From Lucifuga dentata (lineage: Eukaryota; Chordata; Actinopteri; Ophidiiformes; Bythitidae), in assembly GCA_014773175.1 (NCBI GenBank), contig VXCM01000223.1:434001-498000 (forward strand): a stretch of DNA of 64,000 nucleotides, in the 5' to 3' direction. This document shows positions 1 through 14,200 of this stretch, one piece after another. Within the stretch, counting starts at the first letter, position 1. Every line of letters begins with the position of its first letter. The notes beneath the pieces were generated by a model. It saw only the letters and a program-made list of their open reading frames with translations. It was not told the DNA's origin and did not search any database. The translations under genes were made by a program, and so were the position numbers.

Positions 1-1382
1 ATACAAAATCAACAAGCATAACTTAAATAATAAGGGGAACCCAAGATATGATCTGCACAAAACTAAGGTCCAATTGTCAATATGTTTCTGTATATACTTA
101 AACCACCCACACAAATATTTGACAGACTCCTTAGAAGGTAAAATATTGCTATTTAAAATGTCAACAAACCTCAGGAGGTTCACTCAATAGCAAAATTTTG
201 TGTGTGTGTGTGTGTGTGTGTGAGTTTTTGTTTTTCTAAGACATCTCTGGAAGTGTGAACTTGATGCAGAGGAGTGACTGGCAGGCTGCCAGTGAGAGAA
301 CAGCATCGCTAACGCATACGGACGTCTTAGATGCAAAGAAGGAGTATGGCGACACTGTTCCACGTTTTATTTAGAGACAGCAGGGAACTACAGCAGGTAC
401 TGCCGTTGCTGCAGTGTGTTTGTTTGCGGCTCAGGAGCTGTGCCTCATGAGAGACTAGCAGATAAGACACACAAACATAAAACCACACACGCACGCACGC
501 AGAAATTGATGATGATGTACAGCCACAGTGTACTGAGGAGCCTCCTCAGCAGTATATGATGCCAGTAGAGCACAGTGACTCAGGCTGACAAAGCATGGCC
601 GCAGAAACTACTACCTGCTCCCTATGCAGCACACTTCTTACTTAACAAACTCCTCCTCTGCCAGAAACACAGGAGATTTGCAGTTTTTGAAGCCCAGCCC
701 CTCAAGACTCTATTTTTAATGTTGATAATATTGTCATATGGCCTCAAGCTCTCACTGACATTTTGATGGGGTACATTTAATATAGTTTTAAAAATGTCAG
801 TTTTACACTCTGGGGATTTTCTTGATACAGTAATATCACCCCCCACCCCCATCCCCCACGACCTGCACAGGATAAGCAGGTGTAGAGAATGGATGGATGG
901 ATGGATGGATGGATGAAGCAACAGCATTTATGACCCATCAGTACAGCCGAATCATGTGATAAATGATTAAAAGGTCTGGACTGATTAAATGGTGCCACTG
1001 TTAGCATTCTGGTAGATCAGTTAATTATTTATGTGCTTTAACGAGGGTGTAAAGAATTTATAATACTTTCATCTGACAACTGTGGCAAACTTCCAACTTG
1101 TATTTGCCAGCATCCTGAATAAAATACCCCCTCCCTTAACAGCGGTTTAATCACATATTCTTTATCATTCATTTATTCACGTTCTTTTCACCAACGGTCA
1201 AATTAATTGAAAATCGAAGTGATCCCACATTACCAGAGTTGGTCCTTTGTCTTTTGTTTACCCTGTAAGTGTCAATGATTGTTTGGTTCTCCATAAATCT
1301 GATCCTCTTCTCATGAATACACATACACATGCTGGCATCAGTTATTCATTAACATGATTGTTGAAGACAAAAACACTATGTT

Positions 1383-1452
1383 AAACTAAGCTAAGCTAAA
1401 GTAAGCTAAGATAAGCTAAACTTTGCTAAGATAAGCTAAGATAAAATAAGCT
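1383..1452. repeat. imperfect AAGCTA-type minisatellite
   Basis: The stretch is made almost entirely of variants of the unit 'taagcta' / 'agataagcta' in direct orientation, with single-base changes between copies. It lies in gene-free DNA and shows no coding potential. Confidence 0.6.
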
Positions 1453-2405
1453 ACAAAGCTTCAACTAGGATAAAACTTATTTATCAAGAGCAAAACTGCT
1501 AAAAAAAAAAAAAAAAAAAAAATTGGAGTTGCTTTCTATCCCACATTTTCACTAAGTAATATTTCATCATTTAATCACAAAATCTGCAGATTCTGAACAT
1601 TTTAACCAGGATTGTTTGTATATTTCCGAATGACATATAAGCCTTGAGCTAACAAGGGGCATGCTGGAAGAGTTTAACAGTCTTAAAAATATCATTGAAG
1701 ATGAGGCTATGTCAAGTATGATTAAGGTCTAATTGCTGTTTAAAAAGCAACTTTCTCTCTGGACTTTGAAAGCATTTTCCCTTGCTGGCTCTGTATACTA
1801 AAGAGTTTTAAGCACATTTACCACATTAAAAGTGCCAAAAACACTTTGGCTCAAATACAAGCACTTGAACATTTTAGTGTGTCAAGATTAATTTTCTATC
1901 TACCTTTATTACTACTTATTACTTATTTATTATACTACCTTTATTCTCTTTTTTCATCACCATAATGTCTGCTCCTTAGAACACCATTATGTTGCAGTGA
2001 GGCCTGCTTCTGTCTGGTACCTTCAGATGTATTTTTTAATGCTCCTTCACATTTACTTGAAATAACATCAAGTATTGCTACAGTCAGTGGTGGTCCTGGG
2101 TCCCTTGGTGCCCTAAGATAAGCAAGCCTAGGCAAGACCTACATTTAGCCCCCCCTTCTCATCTTCCTTGACAAAGGCGATTCTAGTGTCTGTGGGGGCC
2201 ACAGGCAAAAAAATGCTTGTGGACCTTTGAAGAATTTTTTCCCAGATGACATTCATAACATACCTTACCCTGAAGTTAGTGATGTGACGGAGGGTCTTCT
2301 GTTGTTGTGGCTGAATGGGTAAGTGGTGTGTAGTCATCATCATCATCATCATGTGCAGGTGATGTTAATAGAACTGGTTGAAAAAGTAAAAAAATATATG
2401 TAAGA

Positions 2406-2430
2406 TATATATATATATATATATATATAT

Positions 2431-2469
<39 letters not shown>

Positions 2470-2521
2470 NATATATATATATATATATATATATAAAGAG
2501 AGAGAGAGAGAGAGAGAGAGA
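2406..2521. repeat. compound (TA)n-(GA)n microsatellite with assembly N
   Basis: A (TA)n run passes into (GA)n, is interrupted by a single N at 2470, and then the same (TA)n-(GA)n pattern repeats. The duplicated pattern on both sides of the N suggests that the true locus is one shorter compound microsatellite, although simple repeats alone cannot prove this. Confidence 0.75.
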
Positions 2522-3159
2522 ATGTAAAAGGTTTTGTTATATCGCTATTAATACCATTAGAATGACCTGAACTCACAGCAAAGTGACAAATACCATTAGG
2601 GAGGTTATATTGGCACATAGATTTAGACAATAGCTCAAACAGCCATTGTCCTTAGCTAGCTTTCTAAAACAAATGTCCAGCAACTAACAAATACTAATAA
2701 TTGGTTTAAAAAAGGAGTCCTCTGCAGGCTACAGAGGACAGCTTAGTCAGCTAGCCTAGCTTAATCAGATGGCTAGCCTAGCTACCTCACTGACTAATTC
2801 AGTTAACAATGTGAACTAAATTAGCTAATGTTTCATAGGGAAATGTTACTCCAAATCATTTGACAAACAATTCATTTTGTTGTGTGCCAAAAATAAAGTT
2901 GAGTGAACAGGCTAGCTACAGTGGACTGGACATTCTTCATTTGTTTGTCTTAATTATCACTTACCTCTGTCCTGCTTCCTCTTTTCCTCTTCTTTTTGTT
3001 TCCCTTTTCTCGTTTTGAAACCTGGAAGATAAGTCCTCTTCATTTTGTTTTTGTCACTGTTGTCAGTTTGTCGCGACTGCTTGGCCAAAATCTGGGCTGC
3101 CTAATGTAAAAAAAAAAAAAAAAAAAAAAAAACTTTTGCGCTGCTGGGCAACTCAATAA

Positions 3160-3375
3160 AGTTTGGGGGAAAAAAGTTGCCTGCTAATAACACAGCGGGG
3201 ACTCTGCATGTTTGAAAGGGTTCCCGCATTGTCTTGCTGGAGGACTAATGGCCATGCTCTTCTGATCAACTACTTGATTGATTGTACTTTGATGCTTTGG
3301 CAAAATTCTTCTTTTTTTAAAAAAAACTTTCATGCCAATAAAGCCTTATTGAAAATTGAATTAAATTGAATTGTG
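3160..3375 (+). mobile_element. L2/Maui-type LINE 3' tail
   Basis: The sequence ends in 'atgccaataaagccttatt' followed by degenerate ATTGA-type repeats (attgaattaaattgaattg). This is the usual 3' terminus of fish L2-like LINEs. Only the tail is recognisable; upstream bases such as the ctttggcaaaattcttc stretch fit the same element, but no reverse transcriptase domain remains. The call rests on my memory of fish L2 tails and not on a library search. Confidence 0.45.
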
Positions 3376-5898
3376 TTTCCTATAGATAATAGGGTGCAGG
3401 ATGGAAACAAAGTAAAGCCTCTACAATGGAGTTCTACTACTATGGCATTATAACAACAGCTTGAATCTCCAGTTAGTAAAAACATACAGGACATAACACA
3501 TACTGTATATGATACAGTTAAATGATGAACTTTGAGCATTGCTGTGGCTGTGTGTGAACTGTTTTATTAATGTTGGAAACTCTTGAGTCATGTTTGTCAT
3601 TTGTCATGTTGGCTTAAGGGCCATGACAACTAATTGGGAGGGACACGCAATGCCAGAAAAATAATTAAATTTATTTTAAAGGAAATAAACCAACACAAAA
3701 ACATGAAAAGTATGAAGTGTGGAAGTCAGTAAATATGCATGTGTGCATGAGTGAATGATGTAGTGTGGGGTGTTAAGGTGCAGAAAAATAAATCAAAATG
3801 CCAAACAATGAACAAAAGGGGTCCAGCAAGTGCAACCAGAGCCTCACACTGGTTGCAGGGCCTTTTATGAGCCAGGAGCACGGGGCCCAGGTGCTCCACA
3901 TCAGCTCGTCAGCCTCTCAATCAGATCATGGCATCAACATATACTCATCCACTCCAGACAGAGCAGGGGCTGTCACATGTAGCAAATCTGAAAGAAGACA
4001 GAGCTGCAGAACCTCAATTTAGCTTTAAAATGGCTTACAGCATTACTAATATGTCAAAAATTACCAATTTGCTATTTCTGGTGCAATTGTGGATTGTCCT
4101 TATTAAATAAACTAATAGAATTTAAAAAAAAGAACACAGAGATGCATGACCAGTCAGGATAACACACACCAGATGCAACGGATGGTGCAGATTAAACTCA
4201 CGTCAACTTTAATTCTCTGCTGCGCTGCTTTCCTGTTTGACAGCAGATGGCCTGCAGAGTAGCAGCAGGGTACTCATTGCTATGCATGAAAATGCAACTA
4301 TCTGCAAAAAACAGAACAGTGTCAAACAGTGCAGTGATTTGGACCACTGAGTGCATTAATGAGCAGTAAAGCATCTTGGGATGACTATGGAAAAATAGCA
4401 TGGCTGAATTTCAAACAATACAGCTTCAAATGATGATTTGTAAGGGGTGATACATCGCAGAAACATATCACTCACCAAAAGGTTCAGTTTCATATTTGTT
4501 TCTATACTTGATATCTTATCATTTCCATGCAGAGTCAGGGATTGTGTTCCCTGTGCAAAACAACAATAACTTTGCATTCTGACAGGGCATGCAATATTTT
4601 TCATCAAGAAAAGCATCAGGCCAGGCACTTGGCTCATACATCTGGCTATCTGGACATCTGCTATACCATCTCACAAATCTACTCATTTATGTGATGTTTG
4701 GTATCCGAGTCATCTAATGTTTCCATTCACTTCATAATACTGCACATGACCGCTTTCCTTCCATTCTGATACAGCTGCATATCCTCTTACTTACCATTAA
4801 TCATGATCAGGGGTTTACATGGATCACATAGATAGAAATAAACATTGAAACCTCTCATATGGAGACTTATTCATGTAAATAATTTAAAAGCAAGTAAAGT
4901 GACCTCAGTTAAATAAGTGTAAGAGTGTTTGAAAGAGATTGAGATGGAAAAAGAGTGTTCATATGTGTGTGTGCTAGAGGGGAGAGGGGGAACTTTACAT
5001 CAGCATAGAGAGACAGAAAAAGATTGGAATATGATTCTACTGTATGAAGAGAGAAGGGGGTGCAGAACTGTGAGATTAAAGTATCTGAAGGATTAGGCTT
5101 CAGGTTTTAATGTTAGAAATGGAAAAGCTGAGAGAGTAGGCACATTGACTCTGGCCCTCCTCTCCACAGTGTGTCTGCTGCTGATTGTGCGGATGGCCTC
5201 TGGCGAGAGCCACAGCTCTGCCAAATGACTCTGCTCTCCATTTAACAACATGCATTTGTTTAAGAACATCTATGTGCACATATGTTTGCTAAAGAAATGA
5301 AGCTGGTTAACAAATCATATGTGGATTGGAACCTCTGTTTTTCCCATTTTGCGTGCAAGTGATGTCTTATGAGTGCCACAAAATAAACAACAGAAAATGT
5401 TGTGTTGTTGTAAATTGTTGATTTTTTTTTCTTGTCGTTCTTCTGTTTTTTGATGAATTTAAAGAACACCTTAACTTCATTTCTGTTACCTGTGGTTTAG
5501 TTGTATAGACATTTTGTCCTTTAAGGTGCATAAATATATAGTTTGGAGTCATTGCTTTGTTTTCCCTCATAAGAAGGGATTATAAACTGTAATAAAGCCA
5601 TTATTTTGGGTCAGAGTGAACCAGTGATAATGACAAAACAGTAGGATGTAAAACTTTTACTGCAGTTTAAAGCTCTAAATTTGTTAGACAACTTGATATG
5701 AACACTTCCATTTTAGGACAAATAATACTAACAACATATATAACAAAAAGTCACTCTAGCTACCTAATTAATCTTATATTTTCATAAACCCATGTTTACT
5801 GAGTCTCTGCTTATGCACAGTGTTTCATTTTATGTGTGAAAATGTGATTCCTGAAACCCTAAAATATTGCCAGGCACTCTTAGCTGAGCTTTAATTAA

Positions 5899-5958
<60 letters not shown>

Positions 5959-6060
5959 TTTATTGTCATTGTATATAAATACACAACGAAATTTTGTTTG
6001 GCAGCAGTCCTCTTAGCAGAAAAAATTAAAAAAAAGTAAATAAATATAGGGCTAAAAATA
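5899..6060 (-). mobile_element. non-LTR tail ending in (CTAT)n
   Basis: Read on the minus strand, the sequence contains 'aaatttcgttgtgtattt' and then 'caatgacaataaa', and it runs straight into a long (CTAT)n microsatellite (5899-5958 on the plus strand is (ATAG)n). The 'acaatgacaataaa' plus simple-repeat ending is typical of fish Rex1-like or SINE 3' ends. No coding part survives. Confidence 0.45.
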
Positions 6061-7486
6061 GATAGTATATAAATATAGTAAATTATGCACATCTGTATTA
6101 AAAATAAACTATAAACACTACATATTATTGCACTTTCCCAAGTTCTAGCATTGTCAGGATGGCTGACTGTAATGTAGATAACTCAAACCCAGAAGAAATG
6201 AGATGCTAATGTAGTGCTGGCCATTCAAAATACATTTGCAAGGTTCTCTTTCATGCTAATGTGAGGCACCCTGTGTGTCAGCAAAAAGCAAAAGGTTTGG
6301 AGAAAGCCAGTCGACTGTGCCCAAGATGTTTGTGGCAAAGGATTCCTCTGACATTCTGTTCTTGCTAAAGGCTGCCAGGGTTTAATGTGCATTTCCACAA
6401 ACAACGGAGGGATTCCCATTTTTTCTTGGTAAATTTGATCTATCTCTGTATCTGAAATGAATTACTAAGCTAACCCTGCCTTTTAAAATGCAGATTAAAT
6501 TTTAACAGGTAAATTGGACAAAGAGAAGCACAAGGTCACAGTATCAGTCTTGAATGCAGCAGAATATATGCTTATAATTTTGTGCATTCTGTGAATTTGG
6601 TGAAAATTCTGTGAAAATCTTAGGAAATCCCAATTAAAATACACCTGGTTAACCAGACCTCTGTCCAGTAATCATCAATGGCTAGAATTTGTATGTCTTA
6701 TCTCATGTACATTGTGAAAGAATGTTTTTCTATGACTCTTAGTTAGTCCCCCTGAGCTGCTTTACCTTTTCATTTCAAAGGACAGTATTCCTTTAGTTGA
6801 GGAGATGAGCCTATCGACTTCACAGAGACTTCACAGAGCAAATCCTCCGAGTGCTTTAAATAATAAGTCAAAAGGTCAGCTTCAGAGGGTGATACAGATA
6901 AAGACAAATAGTGAAAGAGAATTCCAAAGTGATTCCCATGAAAAAGGTCCCAATACAAATCAAGGATTTTGGTTCTGGGAAGGGATATCTGTTTTACCTG
7001 ACAGGACTCCAACACAACAGATTGGGTAGTTTGTGCCACAGTAAACAGGAATTTAAATCAGGGTGACTTGTTGCACTCGTCTGTATGCATCCTGACTCAG
7101 GCGCATGGTAATGACACAACTGTGAGCCTGGGAGGTTGGCCAGCTCACTGTCACAGTCTGAGCCAAAGTTGAATGCGAAATATGAGAAAATGAGCTGATG
7201 AGGCAATACTCTGTAATGAGTTGCAAAGTAAAATCTTTGCTATGGATTTCTCAGCTGTGACCCGGCCAGTTGGAGATGCTTTAGGAGTATTTATGGGAAA
7301 TGTTTCAGGAAGACTGATAGGAAAGTGTCACTATAGTGTATCGTGAGAGGAATGCTGAGTGAGACAAAACTTTAAGCTGTTGTTAATCCTTCACAAGAGG
7401 ATATCTGTGCTGCTCCTTAACGGTCAGCATTGCCTGATTAAACTCTGTCTAGTGTTTCTGGTGATAAAAAACTTTTTGTCATCATT

Positions 7487-7905
7487 TTAAGGATCATACC
7501 AGTGATTTTGCATGTTTGAGCCCAATTAATACAACGCGCATTCACGTAACATCACTACCAACCATTTCCCAAAACGTACTACTGGAGCGGTACATTTTTG
7601 AATTGTTTTTCCTACTTTCCAGGCAGCCATTGGCTTCAGTTCATTCCAGTACACCATAAAAATCAAAGTGTAAAGACTCAAAACAATAACCATCACAGTG
7701 ACCAACATGCTGTTATTACTATTCATTACTTTTCATAGTTTACTGGAATGAACTAAAATTAATGGCTGCCTGGAAGGCAGGAAAAACAATTCAAAAATGT
7801 ACTGCTCCAGTGTTTTGTTTTTTGTTTTTTTTGGCAATAACGTAAGATGTGTGCATGTAGTATTTATTGGGCTCAAACATGCAACACCATTGGTATGGTC
7901 CTATC
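7487..7905. mobile_element. foldback MITE-like element (copy A)
   Basis: The left end (ttaaggatcataccag ... ttttgcatgttt) and the right end (aacatgcaac ... ggtatggtcct) are inverted copies. The inner arms also pair over most of their length: the 'ggcagccatt...agttcattccagta' block near 7620-7655 reappears inverted at 7740-7780. The element could therefore form one large hairpin of about 420 bp. It shares its ends with copies at 11000-11229, 23885-24075, 38235-38709 and 52370-52919. There is no ORF of note inside, so it is non-autonomous. The superfamily is not determined. Confidence 0.6.
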
Positions 7906-8871
7906 ATTTTGATCTACTTAAGAATAGATCAACATAAATTCTTATGTAGATCAAAATAATATGGGCAATATTAGTTGACAAGATGATGAACAAGGTTAAT
8001 TAGATGTCATTTTTCATGCCAGTATGACTTGCATATGTACTATAAAGGGAACATGAAACACACACACACACACACACACCTAATGATTCATTAGTGAAGG
8101 TGGTTGAACATTTTATTCAAAGTAGACAGAGGAATAAATGACACCATGCATTTGTTCGAGTAGTCATATTATCATCATTATTCCACATTCTGGCTCTCTG
8201 TAATCATCCACCTCGCTTCCCAGTACACTGCATTCTCTTTCAGAATTTTCTCTGTTGCCAGCTTAAAGATAGCATATCACAAAATGTGCAAAACTGCAGA
8301 GCTGCAGAGCTAAAGGCAGAGTGGAGAAGAAAGGCTTTGAAGTCAGACAGATATTATTGAAGAGGTGAGACATTTTAAATGGTTAGCGCCACAGATTTCA
8401 TTTCTTTCTTTTATTTTGCATCAGCAAGGTCAAATGGTAAAATTTCACACTTGCTTGATCTCACAGCTGCTTGATCACTGGATACGGTGCAGAGAGCAGG
8501 GCAGAAATTTCTAAACAAAGACATTACATAATGACAACATTCCAGTAATAAACAAATCATATAGAATATTTATTATATAATATATGTGCTTCCAACTAGT
8601 TTTGTGGAAGCGTGTCACTAAAAGGCTCTATATGAATGAAGGGAAAAGACATTTCTTAGTTTTTTTAAAATCTTGCATGTGTGACTAGCACATTCTAAGC
8701 ACTACATTTAAGTAATTTGAGCTCTGTTGTCATGCAAAAGTTACTATATTTCCTATGTTTAAATAAATCTGAGAGTCTTCTCACAGTTACAGCACAGTGG
8801 AGGTGCATTTTCCCTCCATTAATAAAAAAAAAGATATGGATTTTTTCACTATGTTGCCAAAGTGAATCTCT

Positions 8872-9708
<837 letters not shown>

Positions 9709-10573
9709 TTATCAAAGTGTGTCAGAAGTGTGAGGCTGGAAGAGAAACAACCACCTTGGCTTTGAGCTTTAGACTTTTTCTTTCTAACGGTAGAAAAGTA
9801 AACACATCCTGGCACAAGAGAAAACAGGAGACTGGAAATCACAGAAATTAGCAGAGAAAAGAGCTGAGGAGGAGAGGAGAGGAAATGACAGCTAAAGAAA
9901 GCAGAGGACAGTTTCATTTCATTTAAGAAAGCTTTTTCCTCATGCATTTACATATCTTAGAAGGAATGCTGTGATGGAACGGATAGCTTGAAACAGTGTG
10001 ACTGAAGCTACACATGCCATTTTTCACAGCGTGTTGAGTTTTCATCTCTGTGTGAGGACAGAGGATGCTGCTGAGGTGTGATTTCTCAGAATCTCGGAAT
10101 AGGATGTACATTCTGCACTTTATGCTAGGTGAACTCTACTGTTTTGAACTGGCTCCTCTTTGTTTACCACAGCAGTCAGCATCTCTCTTTCCTCCTCCTG
10201 TTCTTTAGCTAATTAGGATAAATGTGAAAATGCCCCTGTTTCTGTTTTCCTTCATCCACCCTCATGTCAGATTTCTGAACAAAAATATTAAATTATAAGC
10301 ATTTTTCAATCATATTTTAAGAATGTTACGAGATATAATGCATGTGTACTGTATATAATGTCAGTTGCAGTGAATAGGCCAATAAAATACTTTAAAATGG
10401 GACAAATTCTATTGATATACTACAAAAATAAGACAGAAATTACCTCAATAAAAACATGTATTTCACAAAATACATGTTCTCAGTGTTCTCATAATTATTT
10501 TGGTAAGACATAAATTTGAGTGAGAGAATTTTTTTTATAAAATAAAGAATATTGCAATATATATATTGCAATA

Positions 10574-10574
10574 T

Positions 10575-10627
<53 letters not shown>

Positions 10628-10631
10628 ATAC

Positions 10632-10685
<54 letters not shown>

Positions 10686-10700
10686 CACACACACACATAT
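10574..10700. repeat. (CTAT)n plus TG/TA microsatellite cluster
   Basis: About thirteen CTAT units are followed by a (TG)n run, an alternating TA tract and an inverted (AC)n run. The whole stretch could form alternating Z-DNA or cruciform structures. It contains no coding sequence. Confidence 0.85.
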
Positions 10701-10999
10701 ATGTTATTAAAAAAGTTATAGAAATTATTATGGCCCAAGTTTGTTTGGGCTGATGCTGTCTTGGGCCGCCATCAGACCCTTGGGAAGTGTCTATAGTCTA
10801 TTGCAGGTGTCAGACCTCCTTTTTTTCTAAGTTGAAGCATCAACTTGTTTGTCTATATGTTTTCTCTATATTTTTCGTAAGTCATTGAGCTTGCCCTCCC
10901 ATATCTCACCACAGACATACATTTTCTTCCATGTAGCTTCATGTTGGACTGGTTAAATTAATTAACTCCGACAAAAAATAATAAAACCGTGTGATTGAC

Positions 11000-11229
11000 T
11001 GTGATGGATTACCAATCTCAAGCACATTTCAAGTGTCTACAAGTTGATTTTTTTTTTATAGCATAGTGGAATGAACTAAAACTAATGGCTGTCGGGGTAG
11101 TAGGAAAAACAATTTAAAACTGTACCGCTCCAGAAATATGTGTTGGATAATGATTGGCAGTAATATAATGTGTATACAAGTAGTATTTATTTGGCTGAAA
11201 CACACAAAAACACTAGTATGGTCCTTTAA
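11000..11229. mobile_element. MITE-like element, right-half copy B
   Basis: From 'gtgatggattaccaatctca' through 'ggaatgaactaaaactaatgg' to the terminal 'agtatggtccttta', this matches the right half of the full copy at 52370-52919, with point differences and small indels. The left terminal repeat was not found, so the copy is either 5'-truncated or eroded. Confidence 0.5.
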
Positions 11230-14200
11230 AGCTGTTTGCTGATAGTGTTTGTGCATGAGCAACACAAGGAATTTAAGAGTTTCCTTGTTATTTTGATAAT
11301 TCAATGTGAATTCTTAAAAACAATCTCAAAATACTGGTACAGACACTTTGATCAAACATTTTTAAATTAGTCTTTGCACAGCCACATGGTAATGACAGCA
11401 CTACATGCATACACACATTCAGTCACACAGGATTAACATGTTTTCTCTCGCTGTGAAATGTGCTGCTATATTAAAACTAACTTGCATGAGCCTCCGCTTA
11501 AGTGTGCACATATGAACAGTTAATCTCTTTCTTAGGCTCTCATACACACTCATGCAAAACTAGGTAAGTAAAATATTGCCACGCATACAGCAGACACACA
11601 TCTCAAACACACACGTGCACACACATATAAAGAGGGCCTGAACCATTCCTTTCAACAGGGCTCATCGTCACGGTAACCTATCTTACATAACAGGAAAAGC
11701 AGCTTGTGTCAAACGGAGGTGGCACATAATATCCTCTCTCTACCTTGACTTTCTGCATACCTGACTATGTGACTTCATGAATATCTGTGTGAAGTGTATG
11801 AGCTTGTGTGTCAGTGGGAGTGAATGTGTCACCTGTGTGTTGCATGTGTGTGAGAGGCAACATGTGTGTGTGTGTGTGTGTGTAGTTTACTCTGGGCATG
11901 TAAAGACATTTGAAAGAGGGAGCGATAAAGACAGACAGAGAAAAAAAAGATGTAAGGGGGTGGAGAAGCCATATGAAAACAATGGCAGCAGAGTGTGCAG
12001 AAAATACGTTTTCTAGCATGTGCTTGTGTGAGTGTTTTGTGTATAGTGCATTCAATGTGTCTCATAATGAATACAAGTGTTTGAGCACCGCTTGGACGTG
12101 GGAGTATGGGGGCTAAGTAGTATTGGAGGAATAATCCACTGGGGGATGGGCTCCATCCTTCTCTCTAAGCCTTATGGAGGAGAACAGTGAGGGACAGCAC
12201 TCACCCCTTTCCCCAGGCCACTTCTCCTGGGATATAATGCATAGGCCAAAGCACTTTCTCACACATCCCCTCTCCCTCTCTCACTCTCTCACTCACTCTT
12301 TCTCTCTGTGACTCCCATCTGTTCTCTCTGACACATCCTTCCATTGCCATCATTACTGCTATTAGCGACTGTAATGGTGTCACTGTTGCCAAGGTTTAGC
12401 ACCTCTCTGTCACAAAGTGTCTCCTCTGTGGATCACGTTATTTTCCCCACCTTTATCATACTCCAAACATAATGTACACTGATATACAGTACCTCTTTTC
12501 AATACACCATCCTTTCTCACACACTGACTATCAAACCATCACAGAAAACAGAAATAGACTGACATGCATTATTCTATCACTTTTATAGCACTTTCTGTGT
12601 TATAAAACCTATTATTCCACCCAAACATATACCTTATAAGGAGTTCCTTGTATTTAAATATCGAGTACTGTAGCAATAGATTGAATAGATTGGTACATCT
12701 GCATTACCTTGAATATGACAAGGTCAGTCAGCCCATTGCTACTTTTTAAAATTCACAGACAGTTGTTTTGACCTGGGGATGGAGAGACAGGCAAACACCA
12801 CATCTCCATGGTAACGCCACAATGATATGCAAAGGACACAGCTACACAAATGCATGGTGATGTCTTTCAGATGGAGAAGCTTTTATCCAGATCATGGTGT
12901 TGTACACATGGCTCTAAAGGGAGATCATGCTATATAGTTTTGGCAATTACTGAATGTTTTTTTTTTTTTTTAAATCNTTTTTTTTTTTTTTTAAATCTAA
13001 CTACCTATTATTCAGCTCAGATATCTAACATCTGCTTTGTGAAACGATCTGTATGGTGCCTAATGACAGAGTGGGCCTCATCACCTATTCTCATTCAGTT
13101 TCTTTTCTCACTGATTGCTGCTAAAGCAAATACATACAGGGGCGTAATCAGACATGGTGTGACTATATTCTTCTGAATAACTTTACATGCTGAGGCGTAA
13201 GCCCAGTCTGCCATAGCAAAAGCACTGGAGTACACTCATAAGTCTTGGAGCAATTACAAATCTGTCAGTCTACATAATGTTGAGGAAATGGTTGACATAA
13301 ACAGCAAAAGACTGCAGGGTTGCAGCTGAGTTAAAAGGACAAAGAGGATAGAGTGGTTTTGAAAGAGATGATTAAAAAGAGATCAATAAATAACCAGAAA
13401 ATAAGGTTTTCTCATCTGTTTGGAATGATGAAAACTGTTATAGAGATTTGATTTTGCAGATTTAGACTCCATGTCAAAGCTTAATCGAATGTGTTCCTGC
13501 TGATTCTTATCCTCCACCTGCCTCCTCTTATCTTCCGCTTGCTTTAAACACCTTGAGCTATTCCCTGGCTCCCTCATTGCTTACCACATGTTTACCCATC
13601 TTGACACCCCCAGACCCCTCCAGCTTTGGTGCCTAAAGCCCCTTGTCACCAGCATTCCAAGTGCTCCTACTGTCCCTTGTTTTGACCTGGGACCTACTAT
13701 GCCCAGGACAGCTCCAAGGCCAGGTCTGGCTGTCCAGATTACTGATAATTAGAGGGGAAGATTAGATCTCTGGTCTCCAGATGGCCGAAGGTGAATCTCA
13801 GCCTGACAGCAACTTGAATAGTCATATTTACAACTCATCACTTACACTGAGACACACAGGAGAGGCAGGACACAACAACTGCTCAGTCTCCATTCACAAA
13901 GTGGCTTTATAATATACATGTTATACAACAGAGTTGTTACTATTGTGTACAAGGGAATGCTGTGTTGCTTTGTTACTGTATAACACTGAGAAGCACGGCC
14001 ATTTAAAAAGATTCCTATGTATTTGAATATCATATGTAAATGATGAGCTCATCAGCTCATAATTTTACTGTCATAATTAACAAGTCACATTTTCAGTTAA
14101 ACTATTTTAAATCAATTTGATATTTAAATGCCACCTACAGCTGAATCATGGGAACAGATCATCAGATATGTGGCTTTTCTGTGATATGTGACTCACTCTC

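Larger units (their letters stand above)
1..8871. other. gene-poor AT-rich stretch with repeats
   Basis: I see no supportable coding exon here beyond one weak candidate at 5167-5227 (see findings). The region holds a (TG)n run at 200-222, a (GGAT)n run at 889-914, an imperfect AAGCTA-type array at 1383-1452, the AT/GA microsatellite at 2406-2521, LINE-like tails near 3160-3375 and 5899-6060, and a foldback MITE-like copy at 7487-7905. The part next to 8871 probably includes the 3' UTR of the proline-rich gene that ends at 8872; an AATAAA signal on the minus strand lies near 8567. Confidence 0.6.

Noticed and set aside
2349..2630. ORFs made of poly Leu-Ser and Tyr-Ile
   Set aside because: They are translations of (GA)n and (TA)n microsatellites without coding evidence.
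2085..3160. hAT-like element starting at 'cagtggtggtcctggg'
   Set aside because: The left end resembles a hAT terminus, but I found no inverted partner or 8-bp duplication on the right.
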